Shown in pieces: positions 27,040 through 35,565 of a DNA stretch of 64,000 nucleotides; the stretch's first letter is position 1, and each line of letters begins with the position of its first letter. The stretch is from Mesorhizobium sp. M1D.F.Ca.ET.043.01.1.1 (GTDB lineage Bacteria > Pseudomonadota > Alphaproteobacteria > Rhizobiales > Rhizobiaceae), in NCBI RefSeq assembly GCF_003952385.1, contig NZ_CP034444.1, positions 7,019,001-7,083,000 on the forward strand, written 5' to 3'. The notes beneath the pieces were generated by a model. The model saw only the letters and a program-made list of their open reading frames with translations. It made no database searches and was not told the origin of the DNA. The translations under genes and the position numbers were made by a program.

Positions 27040-28506
27040 TTGAAGAAACTGTACATCGACGCGAGCTTACCTTTTCGATGGGGACCTCATCCGCCCGTGG
27101 GCATACCGCGCGTCGAGACGGCACTTGTCCGCCAGGCGCTTCGATGGCGCGCCTCGCCGGTCGGCTTCTTCATCGTCGACGCGCAGGGGCGGGGCCGAAT
27201 GCTGGGCGAAGCGGAGCTTCGCTACCTGAAGCGGCTGGTCGAGGGTGAGCTGCCGCAAGCCGTCGGCGGAGAGGACAGGCCGTATCTGGCCCGCCTCGGG
27301 AAGGTGCTGTCGATCATGCGCGATGCGCCCTTCGATTTCGGACGCGAGTTCGACCGCGTGGCGGCGATCTTCGTCTCGGGCTCGGAAAAGCGGCGCGGGA
27401 TCAAGTTCCAGCTCTCCAAGACAGCCATTCGACTGTTCAAGATGATGAAATCATGCCTGCGCGCGAGGAGGACCGAGACGAAGGACCCGCTGAAGGACGA
27501 CAACGCCGTATGCTTCCTGTCGAGCGCAAGCGTACATGAGATTGCCGCCAAGAAGCTCGCGGGAAAAACCAGCTGCGGCATCTTCACCATCATGCACGAT
27601 CTCATCCCGATCGACTTCCCGCACTTCGTCGGGCCTCATCATGCGAGGGGCTTCGTCCGCAACACGGCGTGGCAAGTGGAAAATTCCGACCTGCTCGTCT
27701 GCGTGTCGAACTACACGGCCGACAGGGTGAGATGCCATGCGAGAGCTTCCAATCCCGCTCGGATTCCGGAAGTGGCGGTCGCTTCGCCCGGCGCCTTTCT
27801 CAAGGAAGGCGTCGCAGACGGACGGATGCGCCCCGAGAGACAAAACCAAGGCCGGAAGTTCGTTCTTTATTGCTCGACGATCGAGATCAGGAAGAACCAC
27901 ATTCTGCTGCTCAAGGTATGGCATCGGCTTCTGCCTTTGCTGGGCGACCGGCTGCCGACGCTGGTTTTCTGCGGCCGTTGGGGGTGGATGTATGATGAGC
28001 TGGTGGCCTTCATGAAGGCCAATCCTCAGCTTCGCGACCATGTTCAGTTTCGCTCCAATCTCAGCGACCGGCAGCTGGCGGAACTCTATCGGGAGGCCGA
28101 ATTCAGCGTCTATCCGTCCGCAGTGGAAGGCTGGGGCCTGGGGGCCGCCGAGTGCCTCGATTTTGGCCTGCCGGTTCTGATCTCCGACGCCCCGTCGCTG
28201 ACCGAGGCAACGCAAGGGTTGATGCCGACGCTTCCCGCGCACGATGTCGAAGCCTGGTGCGCCGCCGTCGCCAAAGCCTGTTCCGATCCGGGCTGGCTCG
28301 CCGAATTGCGTGAGACGATCGCGTCGCGTTATCGCCCGATCCGCGAGCGGGATTTTTTCACGACAATAGTTGGCCATGTCGCCGCGTTCGATACTAGCGA
28401 TCCAGCACCCATGATCCGTCAACCGGAGCACCCAGCGACGCGGACGGTTTCGCGAGCGGGCGAACTGCCGGCCGAGCAGCCGGCTTTTCGGCGGGTGGAA
28501 CCGTGA
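27040..28506 (+). CDS. Glycosyltransferase, GT4 family
   Basis: A 488-residue cytoplasmic glycosyltransferase of the GT-B fold. The start is TTG with a GAAGG site. The N-terminal half begins KKLYIDASLPFRW and contains IFTIMHDLIPIDFPHFVGPH. The C-terminal half has the donor-binding segments VLYCSTIEIRKNHILLLKVW and VQFRSNLSDRQLAELYREAE. The GT4 E-x7-E pair lies in SVYPSAVEGWGLGAAECLDF. Members of this type transfer sugars in surface-polysaccharide assembly. The gene overlaps the sulfotransferase-like gene by four bases. The last 40 residues are low-complexity and probably disordered. Sugar and acceptor are unknown. Confidence 0.87.
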   Translation: MKKLYIDASLPFRWGPHPPVGIPRVETALVRQALRWRASPVGFFIVDAQGRGRMLGEAELRYLKRLVEGELPQAVGGEDRPYLARLGKVLSIMRDAPFDFGREFDRVAAIFVSGSEKRRGIKFQLSKTAIRLFKMMKSCLRARRTETKDPLKDDNAVCFLSSASVHEIAAKKLAGKTSCGIFTIMHDLIPIDFPHFVGPHHARGFVRNTAWQVENSDLLVCVSNYTADRVRCHARASNPARIPEVAVASPGAFLKEGVADGRMRPERQNQGRKFVLYCSTIEIRKNHILLLKVWHRLLPLLGDRLPTLVFCGRWGWMYDELVAFMKANPQLRDHVQFRSNLSDRQLAELYREAEFSVYPSAVEGWGLGAAECLDFGLPVLISDAPSLTEATQGLMPTLPAHDVEAWCAAVAKACSDPGWLAELRETIASRYRPIRERDFFTTIVGHVAAFDTSDPAPMIRQPEHPATRTVSRAGELPAEQPAFRRVEP

Positions 28507-29330
28507 CCATCATGAATGTTTCAGCGTCCATCGGTTCCCCGACGCGCTTTGGCCAACACACCGTCGGCGTTCGTGTCATGGGCACCCCGAGATCCGGTAC
28601 AAATCTCGCCAAATATCTGATCGAACGCTATCTGAAGGTGCCAGTCGTCTTCGATCAGGGGTTCTGGAAGCACGGGATTTTCCCGGCCCTGATGAACGGG
28701 CGCGATCTGCTGTATGGCGACCTGCCGATTGTCGTGATGAGCAAGGATCCGGTCAGCCAAATTCTCTCCTGGTACCGGCTGGCAAGGAACGACACCATTT
28801 TCAGGCCGAAGAAAAGCCTGGGTTCCTTCCTCCGCGGACCGTTCGAGGTCAGGCAGGATTTTACGCGACCTGGCAGTATGGAATACCGGTTTAAGACACC
28901 ATCCGACTACTGGAACCAATTTTACTTTGCCATGGATGCGTTGGTGCGAAGTGGCGTTCCTGTCCATTTCGTCTGCTACGAGAACCTCGTATCGTCGCCA
29001 GCCCTGTCTCTGCACATGCTTTCTCATTTCCTGGACCGCTCGCCGCGATTCGACATTGGTCATACCGTGGAGCTTCCGCATTATGCGCTCGGCGCCAGCA
29101 ATGACATTGACCTGACTGAAAGCTCGCCAATCGATCGGCCTCCGTTCGACCCGGTGCGTGCGGAGTTGGCTTCCGCACTTGCCCGGATCGGGTGGCGCAA
29201 CGCGCGCGCGATCCTGCGCGGCATCGATGACGACGTGCTTGAAGCAACGGGGCGGACCGGGTTTCGCAGGTCGTGCCGGGAGGCGGTCGGCGCGAAAGCA
29301 ATGCTAAGGTCGCTTGTTGGCTTTTGGTGA
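28503..29330 (+). CDS. Sulfotransferase-like P-loop protein
   Basis: A 275-residue protein starting at a GTG that overlaps the glycosyltransferase stop. The 5'-phosphosulfate loop of PAPS sulfotransferases is recognisable as VRVMGTPRSGTNLAKYLIER near residue 25. The 3'-phosphate region reads IVVMSKDPVSQILSWYRLAR near residue 80. FVCYENLVSSPALSLHMLSH matches the later 'YEDL' region of the fold. Coupling to a glycosyltransferase suggests O-sulfation of a surface glycan with PAPS as donor. Sulfotransferase activity is inferred from motifs only; the overall sequence is divergent. Confidence 0.68.
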   Translation: MTIMNVSASIGSPTRFGQHTVGVRVMGTPRSGTNLAKYLIERYLKVPVVFDQGFWKHGIFPALMNGRDLLYGDLPIVVMSKDPVSQILSWYRLARNDTIFRPKKSLGSFLRGPFEVRQDFTRPGSMEYRFKTPSDYWNQFYFAMDALVRSGVPVHFVCYENLVSSPALSLHMLSHFLDRSPRFDIGHTVELPHYALGASNDIDLTESSPIDRPPFDPVRAELASALARIGWRNARAILRGIDDDVLEATGRTGFRRSCREAVGAKAMLRSLVGFW

Positions 29331-29747
29331 GGTCCAGGGCCGACGACCCTCGATGATCTGAAAACGTGGGCCGAGTTCGCCTCCGATCGACCACCGCATT
29401 GCACAATTCCGGCCCGCCGGCACAATAGGCGCTTGTCCGCCGGTTTGTTGACCATCCTTGTTATCGACGAGAACCGCATCCGCGCTTCGATCATCGAGGC
29501 CGGCGGGACGCGGGAGGCCATATCGATACAGGCGGCGCGAGTGATCACGTCTTCGGGCTATTCGCCCTGATCGGCACGCCTGACCCCAGAGAAGTCACCG
29601 GTCTCCGAGGCTGTCGGTCCGAAGTCCCTCAAATGCAATGCGGCAAACAGGACTTATCGCGGTTTCAATAGCAGCTGGGCGGAGGCAATTTATTGCGTGT
29701 TCATATTCCGCTGGTGCCTAAGATGGGGCGAACCATCAGGGAACCCC
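29331..29747. other. Intergenic region containing a nasT-like fragment
   Basis: About 420 bases without an intact gene. The middle part encodes a short NasT-like N-terminus. The segment near 29577-29605 partly resembles 44408-44436 (25 of 29 bases), suggesting both are scraps of a dispersed sequence. Confidence 0.4.
29448..29525 (+). pseudogene. NasT/ANTAR-type response regulator, N-terminal fragment
   Basis: From a TTG at 29448 the frame reads LTILVIDENRIRASIIEAGG, very like the receiver-domain start of NasT, the antiterminator of nitrate assimilation in rhizobia. The similarity ends after about 25 residues, with extra bases around GGGACG, and no ANTAR domain follows. It is a remnant only. 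Confidence 0.5.
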
Positions 29748-30035
29748 GTGAAACCTCGTGAGCTCAAGGTCATTGCCGCGCGCAGCCTTCTCTCCGTTAC
29801 ATGGGATGACGGTAAGGTCTCGTGCATCCCGGCTGCCATGCTGCGGGCGCGCAGCCGGGCGGCACAGCAGGTGCGGGCGCACATCGAGGGTAACGAACAT
29901 TCGTTCGAGACCGTTACCGTGACGAGCGCAGAGGCGATCGGTTCCTATGCCATACGTCTGGTTTTCTCCGACGGTCACGACCGGGGCATCTATCCCTGGA
30001 GCTATTTGCGCGAAATCGCCGATTCTGCGGCGTGA
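29748..30035 (+). CDS. DUF971 (GBBH-like N-terminal domain) protein
   Basis: A 95-residue single-domain protein from GTG at 29748, chosen because it gives the usual family start (KPRELKVIAARSLLSVTWDD) and has an AGGGA site. A longer frame opens at 29697. Conserved features are VSCIPAAMLRARSR and VFSDGHDRGIYPWSYLREIA. The same domain forms the N-terminus of gamma-butyrobetaine hydroxylase and occurs alone beside Fe-S and cofactor proteins. It lies nine bases ahead of the AprA-like flavoprotein, so it is probably an accessory factor in that operon. Confidence 0.78.
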   Translation: MKPRELKVIAARSLLSVTWDDGKVSCIPAAMLRARSRAAQQVRAHIEGNEHSFETVTVTSAEAIGSYAIRLVFSDGHDRGIYPWSYLREIADSAA

Positions 30036-30044
30036 GGAACGAGA

Positions 30045-31781
30045 ATGGATAATTTTGTCGAAAGGCTGTCGGAAGTCACCTGCGATGTGCTGGTGATCGG
30101 CGGCGGCACGGCCGGACCGATGGCGGCGCTCAAGGCGAAGCAGAAAAATCCCGCTCTGAATGTCGTTCTGCTCGAAAAGGCCAATGTGAAGCGTTCGGGA
30201 GCTATCTGCATGGGCATGGACGGGCTGAACAACGCCGTCGTCCCGGGATATGCGACGCCCGAGCAATACACCAAGGAGATCACCATCGCCAATGACGGTA
30301 TCGTCGATCAGGCGCCGGTCTTCAAATATGCCTCGCGCTGCTATGACATCATCCAGGAGCTTGACCGTTTCGGCATCCGTTTCCAGAAGAACGCCAATGG
30401 CGATTTCGACCTGAAGAAGGTCCACCATCTCGGAACCTATGTGCTGCCGATGCCGAATGGCGATACCGTCAAGAAGGCGCTCTATCGGCAGATCAAGCGT
30501 GAAAGGATATTGGTCTCCAACCGCTTCATGGCAACGCGCCTGTTGACCGCGAGCGACGGCAGGATCGCGGGCGCCACTGCTGTGAACACGCGCACGGCTG
30601 AATTCCTCGTGCTGCGTGCCAAGACCGTGATCCTGTGCATGGGCGCGGCGGGCCGGCTCGGATTGCCGCATTCCGGCTATCTCTTCGGAACCTATGAGAA
30701 TCCGACCAATTCCGGGGACGGTTATGCCATGGCCTATCATGCGGGCGCCGCGCTCGCGAATCTCGAATGCTATCAGATCAATCCGCTGATCAAAGACTAT
30801 AACGGCCCGGCTTGCGCTTACGTTGCCGGTCCGTTCGGAGCCTATACCGCCAACAGTGAGGGTAATCGCTTCATCGAAAGCGACTACTGGTCGGGACAGA
30901 TGATGCAGGAATTCTACAACGAACTACAATCCGGCAAGGGGCCGGTGTTCCTGAAGCTCAACCACCTTCATGCCGACACAGTCGGCGAGATCGAAGAGAT
31001 CCTGCACAAGGTCGAGCGCCCGTCGCGCGGCAGGTTCCATCAGGCGCGGGGCACCGATTACCGCGAGAAGATGATCGAAATGCAAATTTCCGAAATCGGC
31101 TTCTGTTCGGGTCACAGCGCGTCGGGCGTTTTCGTCGATGAATTCGCCCGGACCACGGTGCCGGGCCTCTACGCTGCGGGCGACATGGCGAGCGTGCCCC
31201 ACAACTATCTGCTCGGCGCCTTCACCAACGGAGCCGTCGCCGGCGAGCATGCTGCCGAAGTCGCGCTGGAAACCAACCTTCCGGATTTCGACAGCGAGTT
31301 CGTCAAGGCGGAGCGCAAACGCGTGTTGGCACCGACGCGGCGTGAAGACGGCATCCCGCCCAACCAGCTAGAATACAAGACCAGGCGGCTGGTCAACGAC
31401 TATCTGCAGCCGCCCAAGGTGACGGCCAGGATGCGCATCGGCCAGGCGCGGCTCGCGGAGGTCAGGGATGATCTCGAAAGCGCCGTTATCGCCCGTGACG
31501 CGCATGAACTGATGCGTTCGCTCGAAGCGTCGTCCATTCTCGACTGCGCCGAGATGGCGGCCCATGCCTCGCTCTTCCGCACGGAAAGCCGCTGGGGGCT
31601 CTATCACAACCGCATTGACTATCCGCAAAGGGACGACGCCAACTGGTTCTGCCATACACTCGTCCGCAAGTCCGACGGCCAAATGGTTTCTGAGAAGCGG
31701 GCCATTCAGCCCTACATCGTTCCGATCGAGAACGAGGAGCGGACAGCCTATGACCGGCTGCGCGTTTCCAATCACGCCTGA
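30045..31781 (+). CDS. AprA-like fumarate reductase/succinate dehydrogenase flavoprotein-family subunit
   Basis: A 578-residue FAD protein. The N-terminal dinucleotide motif is CDVLVIGGGTAGPMAALKAK. GICMGMDGLNNAVVPG-like sequence follows near residue 55 (AICMGMDGLNNAVVPGYATP). The C-terminal FAD segment is GLYAAGDMASVPHNYLLGAF, then a helical domain and RWGLYHNRIDYPQRDDANWF. The closest recognisable relatives are APS-reductase alpha (AprA)-type flavoproteins, which pair with a ferredoxin-like beta subunit, as here. The operon also holds a DUF971 protein, ferredoxin and HEAT protein and borders sulfonate transport, so a sulfur-compound redox step is likely. True APS reductase function is not established. 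Confidence 0.8.
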   Translation: MDNFVERLSEVTCDVLVIGGGTAGPMAALKAKQKNPALNVVLLEKANVKRSGAICMGMDGLNNAVVPGYATPEQYTKEITIANDGIVDQAPVFKYASRCYDIIQELDRFGIRFQKNANGDFDLKKVHHLGTYVLPMPNGDTVKKALYRQIKRERILVSNRFMATRLLTASDGRIAGATAVNTRTAEFLVLRAKTVILCMGAAGRLGLPHSGYLFGTYENPTNSGDGYAMAYHAGAALANLECYQINPLIKDYNGPACAYVAGPFGAYTANSEGNRFIESDYWSGQMMQEFYNELQSGKGPVFLKLNHLHADTVGEIEEILHKVERPSRGRFHQARGTDYREKMIEMQISEIGFCSGHSASGVFVDEFARTTVPGLYAAGDMASVPHNYLLGAFTNGAVAGEHAAEVALETNLPDFDSEFVKAERKRVLAPTRREDGIPPNQLEYKTRRLVNDYLQPPKVTARMRIGQARLAEVRDDLESAVIARDAHELMRSLEASSILDCAEMAAHASLFRTESRWGLYHNRIDYPQRDDANWFCHTLVRKSDGQMVSEKRAIQPYIVPIENEERTAYDRLRVSNHA

Positions 31782-31791
31782 CGAGGAAAAC

Positions 31792-32025
31792 ATGCCGCTT
31801 GCGCTTTCACCCACAACCGTTCCCGTCGTCGTGGACGAGGCAAAATGCATCGCCGACAAGGGCTGCACGGTTTGCGTCGATGTCTGCCCGCTGGATGTCC
31901 TGCGCATCAGCGATCTCACTGGCAAAGCCTATATGAAATTCGACGAGTGCTGGTACTGCATGCCGTGCGAGAAGGATTGCCCGACCGGCGCTGTAACCGT
32001 CAACATCCCCTATCTTTTGCGCTGA
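31792..32025 (+). CDS. 2[4Fe-4S] ferredoxin-like protein, partner of the AprA-like flavoprotein
   Basis: A 77-residue protein from ATG at 31792, ten bases after the flavoprotein stop, with AGGAAA upstream. Two cysteine clusters are visible: KCIADKGCTVCVDVCPLDVL and ECWYCMPCEKDCPTGAV. Eight cysteines suit two [4Fe-4S] clusters. Its size and second-cluster pattern resemble the AprB core, but the long AprB tail is absent. It probably carries electrons to or from the flavoprotein. Confidence 0.85.
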   Translation: MPLALSPTTVPVVVDEAKCIADKGCTVCVDVCPLDVLRISDLTGKAYMKFDECWYCMPCEKDCPTGAVTVNIPYLLR

Positions 32026-32026
32026 C

Positions 32027-32983
32027 ATGACTGCATTCGATCCCTTCGAAGATTTTGGTGATATCGACGAAATCGCCGAGCGTCTGAACGATGCCGACGC
32101 GGCCGTGCGACGGCTTGCGGTGATCGATCTTACGGAGGCCGCGAGCTCTGATGTACTGCCGCATCTCCTCACCGCGGTTGCCGACCCCGACGCGACAGTG
32201 CGTTTGCAGGTGGCGATCGCACTGCCTGAGTTCGATGCCGTTGAGGCGGCAGCGGGACTTGCACGTCTGGCGGCGGATCAAGATTTGACGGTGGCCTGCG
32301 CGGCAGCCGACAGCCTAGCTGAACTGAAGGATCCGGCGGCGGCTGAACCGATTATGCCGCTCGTCACTCATGCAAGCGCCTTCGTCCGGGCTGCGGGTTT
32401 TCGCGGGCTGAAAGCCTTGCGTTCGCGTGGGGCGCTCGGCCCCGCTCTGGCGGCCATGCGGGACGCAGATGCCAATGTGCGCGCCCAAGCGCTCGGCGTC
32501 GTCGGCTATCTCAAGCTGGAAGAGACTTTGCCGTCCCTAATCGCCGCGACGCGCGATGCCGATGCCATCGTTCGGTCCGTTGCAGTCAACGCCTTGTCGT
32601 TCACGAACCAGCCTGCGGCGGCGGCCGCGGTTACTGTGGCCCTGGACGATGAGAACTGGCAGGTGCGGGCCGCGGCGGCCGAATCGCTCGGCCGTATCGG
32701 CCAGACCTCAGCCGCCGACGGACTGACCGCCAGCCTTCGCGACGAATACTGGCAGGTTCGGCAAAAATGCCTGAATGCGCTCGGCAAGCTCAAGGCACAA
32801 TCAGCCGTATGGCAGATTTCCGCGCTGTTGACGAGCGATATGGCCTCGGTCCGCAAGGAGGCTGCGGCAGCGCTCGGTGAAATCGCCGATCCGTCGTCGC
32901 GGGATGCTCTCACGGCACAGGTCGGCGACGCCGATCCGGACGTACGCAAGACCGTTCGCTGGGCGCTAACGCGGCTCGGTTAG
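32027..32983 (+). CDS. HEAT-repeat (PBS-lyase-like) protein
   Basis: A 318-residue protein built almost entirely of about nine alpha-helical HEAT repeats of roughly 30 residues (for example DDENWQVRAAAAESLGRIGQ, RDEYWQVRQKCLNALGKLKA). No catalytic residues or signal peptide are seen. The start follows the ferredoxin stop by one base. It is probably a scaffold or maturation factor for the flavoprotein-ferredoxin pair. Its 3' end overlaps the convergent Crp/Fnr gene by 18 bases. Confidence 0.85.
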   Translation: MTAFDPFEDFGDIDEIAERLNDADAAVRRLAVIDLTEAASSDVLPHLLTAVADPDATVRLQVAIALPEFDAVEAAAGLARLAADQDLTVACAAADSLAELKDPAAAEPIMPLVTHASAFVRAAGFRGLKALRSRGALGPALAAMRDADANVRAQALGVVGYLKLEETLPSLIAATRDADAIVRSVAVNALSFTNQPAAAAAVTVALDDENWQVRAAAAESLGRIGQTSAADGLTASLRDEYWQVRQKCLNALGKLKAQSAVWQISALLTSDMASVRKEAAAALGEIADPSSRDALTAQVGDADPDVRKTVRWALTRLG

Positions 32984-33811
32984 TGGAAGTCGAAAAGCGG
33001 CCTCACCCGCCGCGCGCTTGGAAACCATTTCCATCAGCGCGTGAGGACGTTCGATACGGATGTGGCGCGGCGTCACCGTTACCAGCCCTTCCTTTTGGAA
33101 GCGCTTCATCATCATCGTCACCCATTGGCGTGTCGAGCCGACCATGGCCGCAATCTGGTCGTGCGTCACCTTGGCATTGATGACGATTGCCCGCCCATCG
33201 CGCACGCCATGCAGTTTACCGAGATTCATCAGGAACTGCGCCAGACGTTCGATTACCGAACGCGTGCCGAGCATTTGAGCCATCGCCGAATAGCATCTGC
33301 CCTTCGCTGCAAGCCCCTGCAGAAGGCAGAGCGCGAAATTCGGAAGCTCAACGACGAGCTTCTTCAACGCAGTGGCCGGGATGAACAGCATCCGGCAATC
33401 ACTCAATGCTTCTGCGGACCAGATATGGATCCCGCCGCCGGTCATCTCGGGACCACCAATGAAATGTCCCGCTGTCCAGTAGGCGAGGGTGATTTGGCGT
33501 CCTGACGGTGCCGTGTAGAAGACGTGAACCTTGCCACTTTCGATGATGAAAATGCCACCGTGCCTGTCGCCTTGGGTGAAGATCGCCTGACCGGTCGCAA
33601 AAGCGAGACGTCGGCCATGCATCCTAAGTTTCGCCCACTCGTCTGATGTTAGGGAATCGAGAAAATGCGCGCCGTCGTCGAGCCCTTCCGCGCTTTCGCT
33701 GAGAAACAGCGCCCGATCGCCGGGAAGAACGACCTGCTGCGGCAATTCGGGAGCCGGCTCATGCTGCCTACGCTTAGCTTCGAAATCGGTTGAAAGCATT
33801 TCGAGGCCCAT
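32966..33811 (-). CDS. Crp/Fnr-family transcriptional regulator
   Basis: A 281-residue regulator. The cyclic-nucleotide-binding-like domain spans residues 55-175 (FATGQAIFTQGDRHGGIFII, SGRQITLAYWTAGHFIGGPE). The DNA-binding domain contains VTHDQIAAMVGSTRQWVTMM, the Crp-type helix-turn-helix. The cysteines needed for an FNR iron-sulfur cluster are absent from the N-terminus. It is divergent from the sulfonate-type binding-protein gene and convergent with the AprA-like operon, so it probably controls one or both. Confidence 0.88.
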   Translation of the reverse strand: MGLEMLSTDFEAKRRQHEPAPELPQQVVLPGDRALFLSESAEGLDDGAHFLDSLTSDEWAKLRMHGRRLAFATGQAIFTQGDRHGGIFIIESGKVHVFYTAPSGRQITLAYWTAGHFIGGPEMTGGGIHIWSAEALSDCRMLFIPATALKKLVVELPNFALCLLQGLAAKGRCYSAMAQMLGTRSVIERLAQFLMNLGKLHGVRDGRAIVINAKVTHDQIAAMVGSTRQWVTMMMKRFQKEGLVTVTPRHIRIERPHALMEMVSKRAAGEAAFRLPLTEPR

Positions 33812-34144
33812 ATCCGGCTCCTTCGGCGTTCATTCACGCGAAGAAAGTATATAATTTCTATAGACGAAAAAGGAATATAATTGCGCCTTTCATGGTTGAC
33901 TTAGATTTTCTTATCCTCTCCGCGCCAGGGCGACCCTGCATAAGCACTTGATCATAAAGAATAATTTTAGATCGACGGCGGAGCCGACCGGGCTCCAGCG
34001 ATCGAACCCCGGGCCGAACCCGTGCAAGTAATTGCTTATGCCTTCCGGTGGCCGTCACATAGCTTTGGGTGACATCGATTGGCAATCGCCCCGGGTCAGC
34101 AAGTAGCGACCGAATGGCGGCACATCAAATCACGAGGTAGGATC
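33812..34144. promoter_or_regulatory. Divergent promoter region, Crp/Fnr gene and sulfonate-type ABC operon 1
   Basis: An AT-rich stretch at 33845-33890 (about 45 bases) lies near the Crp/Fnr start. TCTATAGA at 33857-33864 recurs at 44044-44051, upstream of the second sulfur operon. The remaining sequence to 34144 holds the leader of the binding-protein gene with GAGGTAGGA as ribosome site. Confidence 0.45.
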
Positions 34145-35557
34145 ATGCATATTCGCACAAAGTTGGCTGCCGTTGCGCTTATGGCGGCCGGATTCGCTCA
34201 TAGCGCGGATGCCGAAACCATCCGCGTCGCCATCGGTACGCAGGACACCACCATCAATACCGCCACCGGCGGATTGCTGATCCGTGAGTTGAAGCTGCTC
34301 GACAAATACCTGCCGCACGACGGCAAGTATAAAGACGTCACCTATGACATTCAGTGGAAGAATTTCACAAGCGGCGCGCCGATCACCAATGAGCAGATCG
34401 CCGGGAAGCTTGATTTCGGCGTGATGGCGGATTTCCCCGGCTCGTTCAACGGTCTCGCCCATATCAAGGCTGGAAGAAAGAGCTTGTTCATCACAGTGCT
34501 GTCCGGCAGCGTGAACGGCAGCGGCAACGGCATTGTGGTGCCGACCGCTTCGCCCATCCAGTCAATTTCCGAGCTCAAGGGCAAGACGATCTCCGTTCCA
34601 TTCGCATCGACCTCGCACGGCATGCTGCTGCGGGCTGTCAAGGCTCAGGGCCGGGATTCCGAAAGCGACGTGAAGATCATCACCCAGGCGCCCGAAGTTG
34701 CCGGCGCGGCCCTGCAGGCAAAACAGATCGAGGCGCATGCAGATTTTGTCCCATTTGCCGAACTGTTCCCCTGGCGCGGCTTCGCCCGCAAGATCTATGA
34801 CGGATCGCAGGCAAAGACCCCCACTTTCCACGGAGCCCTGGTCGATGCCAACTATGCTGAAAAATATCCCGAGATCGTTGTTGCCTATCTCCGCGCCTCA
34901 ATCGAGGCCGATCGGCTCATCGCAAAGGAGCCGGAGAAATACAGTGAGCTGATTGCCAAGGTGACGGGTGTCGAAACCGAGGTCGACTACCTTTTCCATG
35001 GACCGCTCGGGCTTCAGACTCGTGACCTCACATGGAAGCCGGAATACCGCCAGGCTGTCGCCACTGCGATCGACACCTTGAGGCTGCTGAAAAAGACCGA
35101 CCAGTCACTCGACGTGAACAGCTTTGTCGATGACCGCTTCATAAAAGCCGCGTTCAAGGCGTCTGGGCTCGACTATGATGCCGCGCTCAAGAACTATGCC
35201 CAGTTGCCTTTGAACGCCAAGGATGCTGCCACCGGTGAAGTAATCAGCGAACCCAAGCGCGTTGCCGAGATCTGGGTCCAAGGTGAGCCGCTCGTCCGAC
35301 ACTATGCGTCGCCACAGAACGCATTCAGAGCGCTTAAGGCGATTGAAGGTGAGGGGAAGCCGATCAGGGTGTTTTATGCGCAGGACCGTGAAAGCGGCAT
35401 CAAGCTGCTCGGCAATCAGGCCTGGTTCGTGCGTGCCGACGGCGGCGAAGTCAGCGCCTTCCTGCTGAAGGAAAACGCCGAGAAATGGGCTAGGGATCAC
35501 GGTGGCAAGGTGCTGGATTTCGCCGCCGCCAAGGACTCAGTAATAGCCAGCAATTGA
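34145..35557 (+). CDS. Sulfonate/nitrate/taurine-type ABC substrate-binding protein with C-terminal extension
   Basis: A 470-residue exported binding protein from ATG at 34145. The signal peptide HIRTKLAAVALMAAGFAHSA ends near ADA-ET. The SsuA/NrtA-like core spans about residues 25-340: VAIGTQDTTINTATGG, KLDFGVMADFPGSFNGLAHI, LKGKTISVPFASTSHGMLLR, VAGAALQAKQIEAHADFVPF. Usual family length is 320-340, so about 120 extra residues follow. These include VFYAQDRESGIKLLGNQAWF, a C-terminal domain of unknown role. It heads an operon with a permease and an ATPase. The ligand is probably an organosulfur compound, by context only. Confidence 0.83.
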   Translation: MHIRTKLAAVALMAAGFAHSADAETIRVAIGTQDTTINTATGGLLIRELKLLDKYLPHDGKYKDVTYDIQWKNFTSGAPITNEQIAGKLDFGVMADFPGSFNGLAHIKAGRKSLFITVLSGSVNGSGNGIVVPTASPIQSISELKGKTISVPFASTSHGMLLRAVKAQGRDSESDVKIITQAPEVAGAALQAKQIEAHADFVPFAELFPWRGFARKIYDGSQAKTPTFHGALVDANYAEKYPEIVVAYLRASIEADRLIAKEPEKYSELIAKVTGVETEVDYLFHGPLGLQTRDLTWKPEYRQAVATAIDTLRLLKKTDQSLDVNSFVDDRFIKAAFKASGLDYDAALKNYAQLPLNAKDAATGEVISEPKRVAEIWVQGEPLVRHYASPQNAFRALKAIEGEGKPIRVFYAQDRESGIKLLGNQAWFVRADGGEVSAFLLKENAEKWARDHGGKVLDFAAAKDSVIASN

Positions 35558-35565
35558 GGCTGGCC

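Noticed and set aside
32966..32983. 18-base overlap of the HEAT-repeat and Crp/Fnr genes as a possible regulatory antisense
   Set aside because: Short convergent 3' overlaps are common and neither coding end looks unusual.
33950..34000. Possible hairpin around GGCGGAGCCGACCGGGCTCC
   Set aside because: The stem is weak and interrupted, with no T run or conserved setting to support a terminator or riboswitch.
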